Assembly (NCBI GenBank): GCA_947311845.1
Contig: CAMZMU010000080.1
Location: 47,068,111 to 47,132,110 of the forward strand
Source: Poa pratensis
Lineage: Eukaryota > Streptophyta > Magnoliopsida > Poales > Poaceae
Length of the DNA stretch: 64,000 nucleotides
Reading direction: 5' to 3'
Shown: in pieces, positions 12,139-23,208 of the stretch
How positions within the stretch are numbered: position 1 is the first letter of the stretch
Layout: each line of letters opens with the position of its first letter
Notes under the pieces: model-generated
Databases searched by the model: none
What the model was told of the DNA's origin: nothing
What the model saw: only the letters and a program-made list of their open reading frames with translations
Program-made: the position numbers and the translations under genes

Positions 12139-12992
12139 CTACTGAGGTGGAACCTCAGGCTCGACGATCTCAACGTCTGAGTCGTAGGGTGGCTCCTCGG
12201 GATCCTCCTCCTCGAGAACTGGCTCAGACGGCTCCTCCTCCTCGTCAACTAACTCCTCCTCGTCGTCCTCCTCCCCATAGTCCATCTCCTCTAAGTAGTC
12301 CTCATCATCGCTGATGAAGGCACTGTTCTCCTTGCGGAGATCCTCGCCTCCTCCTCCATCTCGTTCGCCTGCTGCTCCATCTCGTCTATCATCTCGTTCT
12401 GCTCTGCTACCGTCTTGCGGAGCCTGACGATAGTCCTCCTCTGACGGGCCAGCTTCAGGCGGAGATTGTCATTCTCCCACTTCAGCTGGGTCTCACGGAC
12501 TCGGGCATCGTCGAGGGAGCTACGCTGGAAGTGAACCTTGAGTCTAGCATCGCGCAGGTTCTCCTGGGTGTCGTGAAGTAGCACCTCCATGTCGGTGATG
12601 TACTCGCCGAAGAGAGTGTGCTGCGCGGGGTAGGTGGGGTTTCCCTCATCGTCACGCCTCCCGAAGTACTGGAAACGAGTGCCAACCAGCTCGTCCTTGT
12701 GCTCCTCACAAAGGCGGGCTAGCAGCCTCTGCATAACTCGGGTCAGACCGTCAACCCAAGTAGTGTCCATCGTGGAGTAGACCAAGTCCTTGGAGCGGGG
12801 TGGCTGAATCCTGCCTCGGACGGACGACTTGATGAGCCAGGACAGGTTCCCATCACCGAGGGAATCGACCTGAGTTCCCTCAAACTCTGGAACAGGGCGT
12901 CCCAAAGTCTGGCTCAACTCGTACAAGTCCTGCTCGAACATCAGCAGGCCGTCCTTCCTAACTTGGACGAACTCGGTGACGTTGGGTGCCAT
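12139..12992 (-). CDS. Extra sense ORF upstream of gag in the chromovirus (coiled coil, acidic tail)
   Basis: An ATG at 12992 opens a 233-codon frame lying between the PBS and gag, on the element's coding strand. No known family was recognised. Visible parts: an N-terminal region (residues 1-100) with WLIKSSVRGRIQPP and STMDTTWVDGLTRVMQRLLA; a helix-prone, charged region from about 125 to 215 with heptad spacing (LKLARQRRTIVRLRKTVAEQ) that looks like a coiled coil; then a shift of frame near 12330. After it the other frame is strikingly acidic (EEMDYGEEDDEEELVDEEEE) and stops at 12139-12141. An intact protein of about 280 residues is plausible. Its role is unknown. A Gag accessory or nucleic-acid-binding cofactor is only a guess. 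Confidence 0.6.
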
Positions 12993-13240
12993 CTACAAGT
13001 TTAAGCAAAATTTTAAGTTAGTTAAGTGACATGAGTATCAAATGTAAACTTAATGGAGTAACAAGTGTGCAAAATTTTAAGGGTTCAAGAAAAGACAACT
13101 CTTAATGAGTATAAGGTTTTTACATAAATGGAAGGGTTGGGGAGATAAGAAATTTTCGAAAATACTCCACTTCCTTGTTTTAGAATTAACTTTTGTAACT
13201 CCTAACTAACGCCCATTTTAACTAAGGTCTCCTAAAGTCA

Positions 13241-13257
13241 GGATGGCTCTGATACCA
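13241..13257 (-). other. Primer binding site of the chromovirus
   Basis: Minus strand reads TGGTATCAGAGCCATCC, the complement of the 3' end of initiator tRNA-Met, four bases from the LTR edge at 13262. It fixes the element's orientation. Confidence 0.88.
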
Positions 13258-13261
13258 GCTC

Positions 13262-16200
13262 TGTGGGGACCCCGGACTAGCCGTCCGAAATACCCGATTA
13301 TGCTTAACACAACGATCCCGTGATCAGTATGTCGTTGCACATAATCCGAACTGAATATCAAAGTTTACATCCATACAATACCGAGTTTCAAGTCTTACAC
13401 ACATGGCCATACTGGCCTAATTATACATAGGTGCCTTCAAGGGCCAAATCATCTTTATTCAGCGGAAGCTACGGTAGTAGGGCTAATCCATTCAAACAAC
13501 ACCCGACAGGCAGCTGACTTATGAAGATCCTAGTTTGCATAGACGTCGCCGAACTCCTCTTCAACGTAGGGCTCCTCGAAATCTGGCTAAGACAATAGCC
13601 AGGGACGAAACCAATATGAGTACATTTGAATGTACTCGCAAACTACCCCAACTAGAGTAAGCACTAGTTTTAGTCTGAAAACTTTTACTTAGCTTTGAAA
13701 CATCTTAAAAGAAAGCCTTTTCTGAAAAGGGGTAAGAAGAAATTTTTACAACTATCCTTTAAGAAGACATCATTTTAGCTGTTTCCCCGAAACTCCTCCG
13801 TTATCCAACCACATCCCAAATCATGGTTCCCAAACCCATCACAACCTCGTACCAACTCATTGGTACAGGTATGCAACCTTTTCCACTTCATTTTCCTTTC
13901 AAAACTCAATATTTTATAAAACTTGCACATGGTCTTAAGACAGCCTCCCAACTGTCCATATCCGAGGACTCGGCTATTCGAATAGTTTTACCCTCTGCAG
14001 AGGTAGCACGCTTTTCCCACACCCATCCGGTCACTCATCGTGTCAGCCACGTCCCGCCATACCAGAGGTATGCGAAGTTGAGTTCCCGGCCATAGCCTGT
14101 CCTTTGCTCATGCTAGTATAGGACCCTGCCTCTACGACACTTTCCATCGACACTTAAATCCTCAGAAACTAAGTGTGAGGACTCGTAGTTCTGTCCGGCG
14201 GACCCAAGGGAGCCCTTCAATCCTCTTTCTCCTTTACGCTCATACCGGCTTCCGGTAGACTTCTATTAAGAGGACCCAGGTCAGGGGGTAGGTCCTCAGA
14301 CCATCCCCTCATGGAACGAGGTTATCCTCGTTATTGAGGCATCCAGTACTAACACGAGCAAATTATATGACTACGCCCTTGCCCATATGTGGGTAAATGT
14401 GGTCGCACCGGTTATTGGTTGGTCGCCATAGTGTTAGGACACAATGTGCACTTTTCCAAAACAACACCACCATTTTCCAACTTAATACCGACCTTTCGGC
14501 ATTTCACCTTCATCCAAGTACCTTCAAAGGAGTTTTGAAAAACATTGTTTTTCCCAACTTATAGTTTTAAATAACTACTTTATACTTCTACATAAGGTGG
14601 CAAAATAGTTTTCAGGTATTTTGCAAAAGGGATTTTTCTAAAATCATTGATTCCTTGGAATAACTCTTGAGACTAAAATAGATGTATATAAATGCAAGCT
14701 CAGTGAAGTAGCTTGCCTTGTTCAACACAGTGGTACTGGTCCTGATCTTCGGGTTCAACGAAACCTCCTTCTTCGATAAATCCGTCAACGGTATCGTCTA
14801 AACGTTAAACAAGCAAGACAAACAATTACTACTCTAACTCAAGCATCATCACATCATTACAATCACAAATGCTACAATTAGCTACTGCACACATCAAGCA
14901 ACACAAGGTGGTTTTAATTTAATTGAATTAATCTTTATTTAATTGTTTTCAAACTAAGGCAGAAACTAGTTGTACACCAATTAATTCACCATTTAATCTA
15001 TGTTGGTCACAAAATTTCAAACTAAAATTCTATGGATAGCTACTGATGTGTAGAAGACCACCCAATTGGATTGGGGTCATTTGGAGTTACCAAACTCCCT
15101 ACACATTTGTTTTAGTTCAGAAGGACTTTAATCAAGTTTTAGCTACCAAACAATTAGGTTGCTCCAAAAATTAAATCCTTTTAGGGTAACTAACCTTGGT
15201 TGTATGTGACCTAACAAAATTGGTTTAGTTTAATTGGACCTACTATTAATTCACACTAATTGGTTTAGTGCAGAAGGGTTTACTGAAGTTCAACCAAAAG
15301 CTAAGGATTTTACACTACTCAATTAATTCTACCAAAATTTGGGGAGCTAAAGGATCCTAATACAAAGCTACCAAAATTGGTTTCAAGTCATTTGGACTAA
15401 TATAACTCCAGAAACAAATGGTTTGGTGTTTCAAACCTTCTGGAGCATTTTTATTATTAAGCTTTTATTATTTATCTAAATGGGATGAGACCACTTTGGT
15501 GAGTTAAAGAATTTCATAAGCTTTCCAGAACATTTGAGTTTGATTTATTTGGATTCCTAATTCTCGAGATAATGAATTTCAAAGTGGTGTCCAGTACTGA
15601 AATTCAGAGGAGATTTAAATTCTAAAACCCTAATTTACTGGATAATGTTGAGATCCCTGACGGGTGGGGTCCGCTCGTCAGTGACTCAACGGAAAACGTC
15701 TCGCGCGCGGGTTTAAGTTTAAAACGCTGACGGGTGGGGTCCACCAGTCAGTGTCTAATTAAACGAACCGGTACGTAGCCGTTGATTTCTAATCCTACGG
15801 CTAAGGAGCGATGACAACGGCGACGACCATTTCCTGGTGGCGCCGGGGCTCCGGCGACGGCGAGGTGGTTCAAGGGCTCACCTAGGGGGCTCGGTTGGAA
15901 GCGGCGAGGACGTGGATCGACGGCGGAGGTTCGGGGAAGGTCGCTGGAGGACTGGTGCTTGCTGGGGCGGTCCGGTTCGTCGGCGGCGAGCTCCGCAGCT
16001 TCCTCGGCCGTGCTCCAACTCCGGCGAGTCCCCTGCGTCGCTTCTGGGCACGAAACAAGGAGGGAGTGAGTGCGGGAGGGTGCGGTGGTAATGGTGAGGC
16101 TGTTGCGGTGCAGGGAAGAGAGAGGGGAAGAGTGGCACGGCGCGGCCGTGATCGACCTCTTCTTCGGTGCGGCAGTGCACAGCCGAGCTTGTGCACGGTG

Positions 16201-17491
16201 GCTGTGGTGGCGTGCTCGCCCTCCTGGCGATGCACGGGTGTGAGGGGTGTGAGGGGGAAGTGGTGGCGATGTGTGGAGAAGAGAGGGGGTGCGGGGTGCT
16301 TTTTATAGCGGGTGGAGGCGTTCGGTGCCCCATGGCACGGTGGTGGAGTGAGGGAAGGAGAGGTGCTGGGTCCGGCTGGGGGTGCCAGAGGGGTTGCGGG
16401 GAGCTAGGGGATGCTGCAGAAGTGGTCGGGTGGTCGAGGGGGACAGGGGTGGCGCGCGAGCGTCGATGCCGTGCTCGGCCGGCCATGGCGATCGGCGTGC
16501 TCCGGCGCGTGCGCTGGGGTCGGGTAGAGTGCGTGCGGTGCATCAGAGGGGCAGGGGGGCTCGCATACGACGCGGTGGAGGTGACGGAACCAGAGGGGTG
16601 AGGCGGGGCAGCGCAGAGGCGTGCGGTGCTCTCCGTTGACCTCGGCGTCGCCATGACGCGCGGCGTGCTCTGGCACGGACGGTGTGCACGCCAGAGGGCT
16701 TCTGCGGCGGTGTGGTCTCGTCGGGCAGAAGCAGAGGGATGCGTGGAGTGCGGTGGACACGGCGCGGCGTCGCCTCAGCGTTGCGTCTGCTCTCTCCACG
16801 GAGACGACCCGTGCGGCAGAGCTCTGAGGACGGCAATGGCGTGGAGCTTCGGCTTGCTTCCTCTGGGGTCAACGAGCACGTCTCTTCATCGTCCTTTGAG
16901 TGAGTGAGGTGAGGTGAGGGAGTGGAAACACTAATGGCACGGGATTGCACCGAATTGAGCTCGAATTTTGGATTGGATTTTCGGTTTTAGGGAAGAACAC
17001 AGTGGTGATCAGCAGGTGTTCGACCTTATTCCCGAACCAAATCCAAAATTGGATTTTCTGAAATTTATTTTCATAGTTTGTTTCAAAATGATTTGTCAAG
17101 ATTTGTGGTACCACTGGGGTATTTATTTTGGAAGTGTAGCTTGGTGATCTTGATGATTTCCAAAGTTAAAGAAACATTTGGAAATTTTGAAAATGGAATT
17201 TTGAATATAATTTGAAATAAAGAGGGGGAAAAGTATTAGGGATAAAATGAGAGGGATCAAGATTTCTCCACTGAATTTTTGTTTGGAAGAAAACTTGAGT
17301 TCTCACTTGGAGATTTAGGGTGACACTTGTCACATTATTTTAGGGTTTTTGGCACTTCTTTTATTTCTTTTCTTTTCTTTTTATTTAGAGCAAACAACAA
17401 ATCAAACAACCATAATCAAACAAACACACAAAAGTTTTTGTTGACCCACATTTTTGACTAATAAGCTGGGTTACAAATTTGGGATGTTACA
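13262..17491 (-). repeat. 5' LTR of the chromovirus (4,230 bp)
   Basis: Near-perfect copy of 3091-7321. Differences seen by eye are mostly one-base length changes in runs (near 3652/13823, 4795/14963, 4977/15150 and 7302/17464) and a few substitutions such as AAGGTTTG against AAGATTTG and GAATTCTC against GAGTTCTC. As the LTR next to the PBS it would supply the promoter. Confidence 0.92.
16299..16308 (-). promoter_or_regulatory. TATA box in chromovirus 5' LTR
   Basis: Identical CTATAAAAAG on the minus strand. This copy lies in the 5' LTR in element orientation, so it would drive the genomic RNA. Confidence 0.65.
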
Positions 17492-17496
17492 ATTCC

Positions 17497-17989
17497 CAGG
17501 AAGCTTGGCCCTTAAGGGTCCCAGTGACGTCTAGGATAACGACAGCAAAGGAGGTGAGGAAGGTGTGAGTGAAGTAAAGAGGGATAGCCAGGGAAAAGGT
17601 GTCAGAGGCCTTGGTCATCCACGTGACGGGGTGCAGGCTCCCCGTCCAACCTTTGTGGTATCCCCTTGAGATAAAAGGAGGACCGGGGGAGGAGAGAGGG
17701 ATCATCTTGGAAGACAAGCTAGCTAGGTAGATCAGATCGAGAGAGCAAATCCTAGAGAGAGAGTGCCCGGGAACACATCTCTGTAGCCCGGATACGCATA
17801 TCACCACCATATATTTAGACATGCAGGAGTAGGGTGTTACGCTTCCGAGCGGCCTGAACCTGGGTAAACTGGCAGTGTGTTCTACTTTCTGCATCGCTTA
17901 CTCGCTCGCCTAGATCCACTTCGCGCCCCTCACCGAATCTCTAAAAGGGGGTCTCGCGACCTCCGGTGATCGTGACTTCGAGCACGACA
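17497..17989 (+). repeat. 5' LTR, right piece, of the non-autonomous gypsy element
   Basis: Continues the LTR from CAGGAAGCTTGGCCC and ends AGCACGACA at 17989, matching 23344-23831. The preceding ATTCC (17492-17496) is the second copy of the guest's target duplication, one base different from ATACC. A possible TATA-like element, GAGATAAAAGGAGG, sits near 17667, with its counterpart near 23513. Confidence 0.88.
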
Positions 17990-18010
17990 TCTGGCGCGCC
18001 AGGTAGGGGG
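17990..18010 (+). other. Primer binding site region of the non-autonomous gypsy element
   Basis: Two bases after the 5' LTR the sequence reads TGGCGCGCCAGGTAGGGG. Plant gypsy elements have TGG-initiated primer binding sites, complementary to a tRNA 3' end, exactly here. Which tRNA was used was not determined. Confidence 0.7.
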
Positions 18011-18524
18011 CGCAAGCGTTCTGCCGAGTCCCACTGCGTGTGTGCAAGCCAGGCGAATCTCCTCCAGCAGGAGGAGGTGGAGATTCCAAGTTCTTCGGCA
18101 GAGAAGGCAGGCCTCGCTGAGGCGACGGGAAGGACAAGCTTGGCTGGGGCACTCACAAGGGCTACGCCGACCAGACCCTCGGGATTCGCGGGCCCTGCTG
18201 CGAGCTATCCTGCGACACGCTCGTCTTAACCCCAACCTACGGGTCCCCTGGACGGCCTTGGGGTTGATTCGGCTATTGGCCCGGTGCCTAGTCCTGAGAT
18301 CGTGGCCCGTCCAAGCTCGGGGGCTCATCAACCCGCACGAAGTGAACGACTTCACAGAAGTCCTCTAAATCCCACTGTAAGTTGGTCTCCGCCCACAATC
18401 ACGCTTTGTCCCCGGTGCCGGGATTTCTGTCAACGAAATATAACATAAAGTCTAGATCTCATGCTACCTGGTTGGGCTTCTAGCCGAAGGCAACATAGGC
18501 AAAGGAACAGCGGCATCAGATCCT

Positions 18525-19440
18525 ATGGAGTGCACCCGGCAATTTTCAGATCCAGAGAAGGTTGCGCAGTTCAGAGGAGGAGTTGAAAAACTTCCTAAAG
18601 AGTCAGATCTAGGGGGAGCTCAGTCGTTGTTTGGGATCAAGGATCCTAGGGAAGCGGTAGCAGCCGCTAGGATTCTACTGCAGCACCCTCCAAACGATGC
18701 TTTGGCGACACCTCGACTACAGTCCTGGGTTGCACGGCTTGATCTGTTGGTAGCCTTGGTGCGGAAGTTCCCTGTTCGAGAGCCAGAATGGGGGGAAGAA
18801 GTTATGGGAAGAGAGCTTGATGACTGCAGCGAATGAACGGCTTTGGTCCCTTGGCTACGAAGGCCAATGCAACGCCGTCGATATCACTATGGTTTCCATG
18901 AAGCTTACGACAGCACTACTGATCCTGAAGATTTCTTGCAAATCTTTGCAGCAGAGGTCAGTCTGATCGGAGGAAACGAACTAACAATGATGAACTACCT
19001 CCCTTTCACACTCGGAGGACGCGCAGCTGCTTGGTCGACCAGGCTTCCAAATGCCTCGGTAGGTTCGTGGGTGGATTTGAAAACCCAGTTCCTCTCAGCT
19101 TTCCAGGGTCACCAAGAACAGAGCTGTACTCGTGAGAGATTATACCACCTGGTTCAGTGGCCTGGGGAAAGGCTAAGAGACTACGCTCACCGCTTCAAGA
19201 TCACCCTGAATCGCGTTCCCGGGACTAAGGACGCAATGGCAGTACTATCTTTCAGCGCTAATGTCAGGAACCAGAGAGTAAGGGAAAAACTAATAACCAG
19301 ATCAGTTGATTCCCAGTCAGAGCTATGGCCGATAGTGGAAAGATATGTGATGAAAGAAGAACGAAAAGATCCGTTCGTGGGACAGGTTCCCGGGAGTAGC
19401 ATACCCCGGGAAGGTATGACGGGAGATGGGTCAGTTTATC
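18525..19440 (+). pseudogene. Truncated gypsy gag (Retrotrans_gag-type domain)
   Basis: One frame runs from an ATG at 18525 through a TGA at 18834 and on past 19400. The downstream part has the Retrotrans_gag pattern: DSTTDPEDFLQIFAAEV, then AAAWSTRLP, then SWVDLKTQFLSAFQGH, then QWPGERLRDYAHRFK and the VREKLITRSVDS helix. Plant gypsy gag proteins normally continue into a CCHC zinc knuckle and then protease. Here homology fades after about 19400 and no knuckle, protease or polymerase follows. The in-frame stop splits the product into 103 residues plus the rest. The domain could still act in cis as packaging sequence, but as a protein it is probably broken. Confidence 0.75.
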
Positions 19441-19689
19441 CGGGCCTAAGCAATTCTTGCAGAAAAGAAAGTCTTATGTTAAAGGGTAAGCAGGTTCTGA
19501 GTGTTTTGGGCAGGGGGAGAATCAGGGTCAGAATTGGGGCAAATTTTGAGTTCTGTGGAAATATGAGTTTTCAGCATCTTGGCTTGTTTTGCGCTTTTTC
19601 CGTTCTTCGTGTTTTGTGTTCAAGGCATTGAAAAACCTGTTTGCGGGATATGCCCGGAGCAGTCCATATCCGGGATCATACCCGTGAAC

Positions 19690-20155
19690 AGTGGAAGCGG
19701 GAAGGGTCTATCCCTCCGCAGATGTGACAGTGGGTCTGGATCCGTTCCGCCACATACGTTGCATGTAAGTTAAGCGGAAGGGTCCGTCCCTCCACAGATG
19801 TGACAGTGGGTCTGGATCCGTTCCGCCACATACGTTGCATGTAAGTTAAGCGGGAAGGGTCCGTCCCTCCGTAGATGTGACAGTGGGTCTGGATCCGTTC
19901 CGCTACATACGTTGCATGTAAGTTAAGCGGGAAGGGTCCGTCCCTCCGCAGATGTGGCAGTGTGTCTGGATCCGTTCCGCCACGTACGTTGCATGTATGT
20001 AAAGTGGGAAGGGTCCATCCCTGCACGGATGAGATGGGCCTGGATCCGTTCCGCCATGTATGTAAAGTGGGAAGGGTCCGTCCCTCCACAGATGAGATGG
20101 GTCTGGATCCGTTCCGCCATATGCGTAAAGTGGGAAGGGTCCGTCCCTCCACAGG
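19690..20155 (+). repeat. Tandem repeat array, about 77-bp units
   Basis: Six copies of a unit containing TCTGGATCCGTTCCGCC, followed by CATACGTTGCATGTAAGTTA and GGGAAGGGTCCGTCCCTCC. The marker TCTGGATCC recurs at 19735, 19811, 19888, 19965, 20039 (first base changed) and 20102, giving spacings of 76, 77, 77, 74 and 63. The last two units have lost part of the CATACGTTGC segment. The array lies between the truncated gag and the 3' end of the antisense gene. Confidence 0.9.
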
Positions 20156-20474
20156 TTCTGACTTGGGGAATAAACTGCTTTAAGGAAAATGTTTTTTGTA
20201 AATGCTAACTCTAAAGGTTTTGCCTGAGCGCTGGGGGCTTCCGCCCGAACAGAACTTGGTTTTACAAAGGACTGACTACGAACAGCACTACATGATCATT
20301 GCACACACAAGTCCACGTATAGCATCTCATGGTCATTGCATACATAAGAGTTTGTTTCTAGTCATGCATGATGAGCTAATAACTAAATTGTCTGGTCATC
20401 AAAAGTTGTCACATGTTGCAGGAAAGGAACTGGTAAACGGGACAAGAAAGATATAAGTAATAAACCCCTCTTCT

Positions 20475-22985
20475 TCAGTCAGAGCCGACAGAATTATCCG
20501 CCGAGCTGCCATGACCTTCGCTGGAATCATGATCTTCGCCAGAATCACCATAGTCACACCCGGATGAAGAGTCAACACCTTGATCTCCAAGTCCTGCAGC
20601 TGGAAGGTACCAGGAAGTAAGCTGGTCGACAATCCCAGAAACGGCGAGGACAGCGGCTGATCTTGCTGCTTCAGAGCCTACTCCGGTGAGCGCGACTTGA
20701 AGATTGGCGCCAATGTTGTGGACATAGATTGCGGAGAGGGCATCAGACAAGGCAGATCGAACGCTGACAAGGACTTCAGTACGAAGTGCCGAACTCTGGA
20801 TCCTGTTCACTTCGCGGATGCTGGCGCCAAGACCATCGATGGCTCCCACCACAGCTTCGCGGGACAGAGCCTGGGAAGACGATGGCTCTTCAGGGCGAGG
20901 TATCGCCAGAGTGTGCAAGCCATCTTGAGCCTTGGACACGGCAGCACGGATCCTAGCCTCCCAGTCGTCGCTCAGCTTCTGGGATTCCTGAAGAGTAGCA
21001 GAAAGAGCATCATTGTCAGCAGATCTTGAAGCCAGTTTACTCTCCAACTCAGTGACTCTGCTCAGAGCAGCTTCTAGATGACCAGGCCCGGACTCGCTCT
21101 CCGCCTTCAGAGACTGGGCTAACTTCTCAGCAGCTCCCAGTTTGGCAACACTGGCTCTCAGACGATCTTCCAGATCGTTCATCACATCTCTTTGGACCCT
21201 CAGGTCAACCTCCAGGGAAGCACTCTGTGCACTCTCTGTCGCAGAAACTTGATAGCTTCTGACTCGAGTGGTCAGCTGACTCAGCTCAGCTTCAGCAAGA
21301 GACTTGGACAATTTCACAACTTCCACTTCATGACGAAGGGAAGTAATGGTAGCCTCCTGAGATGCAATGGCAGAGGATAGCCTATCAATCATGGCTGCCG
21401 ACTGGGAAGCAGCTGCAGCATCCCTCTTGGAACGAAGCTCATCCTTCCTTCGCTTCAAGTCTTCCTCGCGAGCCTGGATCTACTCTTCCCTCTTAGAGAG
21501 ATCGAGAAGCTCTCGAGCTCTTCGAGCTTCCAGCTCCAGCTCCCGTGAAGCCTGCGTTCGGATCCTGGTGGAGTACTCGACTTCAAAGCCCTGAATTTCC
21601 CGAACCACTCTAGAGAAGACGTCAAGACCAAGGGGTTCGCTTGAAGACCCAGGATAGTCAAAGAGCCGAGCAGAATCATAGCCCTGCACACTCCTCACCG
21701 GACTGTCAGGCATGTGAACAATTGGAAAGCATTCACGAACCGCTCTGTGTGCGGAAGGGGGAGGAACATACGGAGCATGGCCCTGGTTGCCTTGGGTGAT
21801 CTCAAGATCCCGGGAACAACCCTCCTCATGGCGTTTCTTGGCTCGAGGACCTCCAGAGCTCTCCCTAAAGATGAGCAAGGCAGCAACGTTAGAGCAGTTA
21901 TCAAATTGAGATAAGTAGTCGTCAAATTGAGATAAAGGGGTTCAGGTGCAGCAAGCATACCCTGGAGCTTTCCTTTTCCCCAAAGTGGCAGACAACACGG
22001 TGGGCTCGTCGTCTTCAAAGCCTGCTACGCCTCGGGAAGTAAATGAAGGCAGCAGGGCTCGAAGAGCGCCTTTGTTCTCTTCTGCGAAAATGGGCATCAC
22101 GCTTGCAGGCCAGCCAGAAATATGAATACCAGTCAGAGCAAAGACTCTAGCTGAGGCTTCATTCTCGGGCAGATCTTCTGGACTAAGCCTAATTGGGTCG
22201 GAAGTGAGCATCCGGTATTCCCACATCATCCGGGGTCTCTTCTGCAATGGAGCAATCCCGAGGCGAATGAAATGAGAGATGATATCCGGCCCTGTCAACC
22301 CTTTCCGTTGAAGTATCTGGAATCGATCTAGAACAGATCAGAAATCTCCATCGCGGGGGCTGAAGGCATTGAAGCAGGGGATATCTCGTGGACGGACAGC
22401 TGGAATCTCAAGGCAGGGATTCAAAGTCGGCACCTTTACAAGGCACCATTCCTGACGCCAGCTTCCCCAATCCCTCTTCAGTCGGAGTTTGGGGAACCCG
22501 ATGGAAGCGCCGCTGCGGAATTCGAAGGTAACGCAGCCCAAGATCTCAGGCCTGGGAGTGACGCAGGGGGTGAAAAAGTGCCGGAACAGAGCCACGGACG
22601 GCGGAATACCGACGAAGCACTCGCAGGTATACGAAAAGATTGACAATGTCAAGACTGCGCTGGGATGCAGATGAAGGAGACGAAGTCCATAGGCCTCCAT
22701 GACGGCCACGAAGAAGTCCGAGAATGGTGGCGCCAAACCAATTGCCAAGAACTTGGTGAAGATGGGGATATCCAATCCCCCAGCTTGCGCGCTGCCCTGG
22801 GAAAGAAGAGACGATTCCCCCCACTCATTGTGGCTGGAAGCCACTGAGCCTCGAGCTTCATCGCAGATTGCATCTGCGACCGAGTCATTGGGGATCAGAA
22901 CCTGTGAACGAACATGAGCAGGGGAAGGGCTCGCCCGAGATCTGTCGACGCTGCCGCCCTGCGGAGCCGAGGAAGATGAAGCCAT
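20475..22985 (-). CDS. Antisense multi-exon gene of a gypsy element (Transposase_28-like head, coiled-coil tail)
   Basis: Open blocks on the minus strand read in order: 22985-22338 (from MASSSSAPQGGS), 22298-21942, 21878-21480 and 21458-20475. They are separated by short gaps that look like introns. The first two blocks resemble the plant 'putative gypsy type transposon' domain (Pfam Transposase_28): FVAVMEAYGLRLLHLHPSAV, then FEFRSGASIGFPKLRLKRDW, then PRMMWEYRMLTSDP and LSPEDLPENEASA. The last block of about 330 residues is heptad-rich and charged (ELESKLASRSADNDALSATL), a probable coiled coil, with an acidic Ser-rich end. The gene runs opposite to gag and begins 224 bp inside the 3' LTR boundary, so a promoter in or beside the LTR is plausible. 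Function unknown. It fills the space where pol would be. Confidence 0.7.
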
Positions 22986-23208
22986 GACCAGATCGAGATC
23001 GAGGGTTGCGTGGTTCACCGGAGCTCGTCGATTGGGAGTTCGGAAGACTAGAGAAGACGAGAGAATCTGAGGGAGGATTAGGAGAAGAAAACCCCCTTTC
23101 TCTCTCTGTCCGAAGTCAGAGAAAAGTCCAGGACACGTGGCGCTACGGGCGCACTCTGAAGGGCACAACCCCGATCGTGGCATGATCGTGGCCGTGCCCG
23201 GGGGCTAC

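Larger units (their letters stand above)
3091..17491 (-). mobile_element. Chromovirus (gypsy, Tekay/Del-like) LTR retrotransposon, nearly complete
   Basis: 14,401 bp, inserted in the 5' LTR of the element that starts at 2957, with target duplications ATACC (3086-3090) and ATTCC (17492-17496). The coding strand is minus: PBS beside the LTR at 13262, then an extra ORF, gag, protease, RT, RNase H, integrase and chromodomain, then a PPT beside the LTR at 7321. The C-terminal chromodomain and very long LTRs fit the Tekay/Del group of chromoviruses (inference). By eye the two LTRs differ by only three or four substitutions plus a few one-base homopolymer indels, so insertion was very recent. Pol and gag nevertheless carry single-base frameshifts. 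Confidence 0.92.

Noticed and set aside
19690..20155. CRISPR-like array
   Set aside because: Units are contiguous tandem repeats without unique spacers, in a plant retroelement.
20475..22985. Host coiled-coil (myosin-like) gene
   Set aside because: It lies wholly within an LTR element between the tandem array and 3' LTR, and its first exons resemble a gypsy-associated domain, so it belongs to the element.
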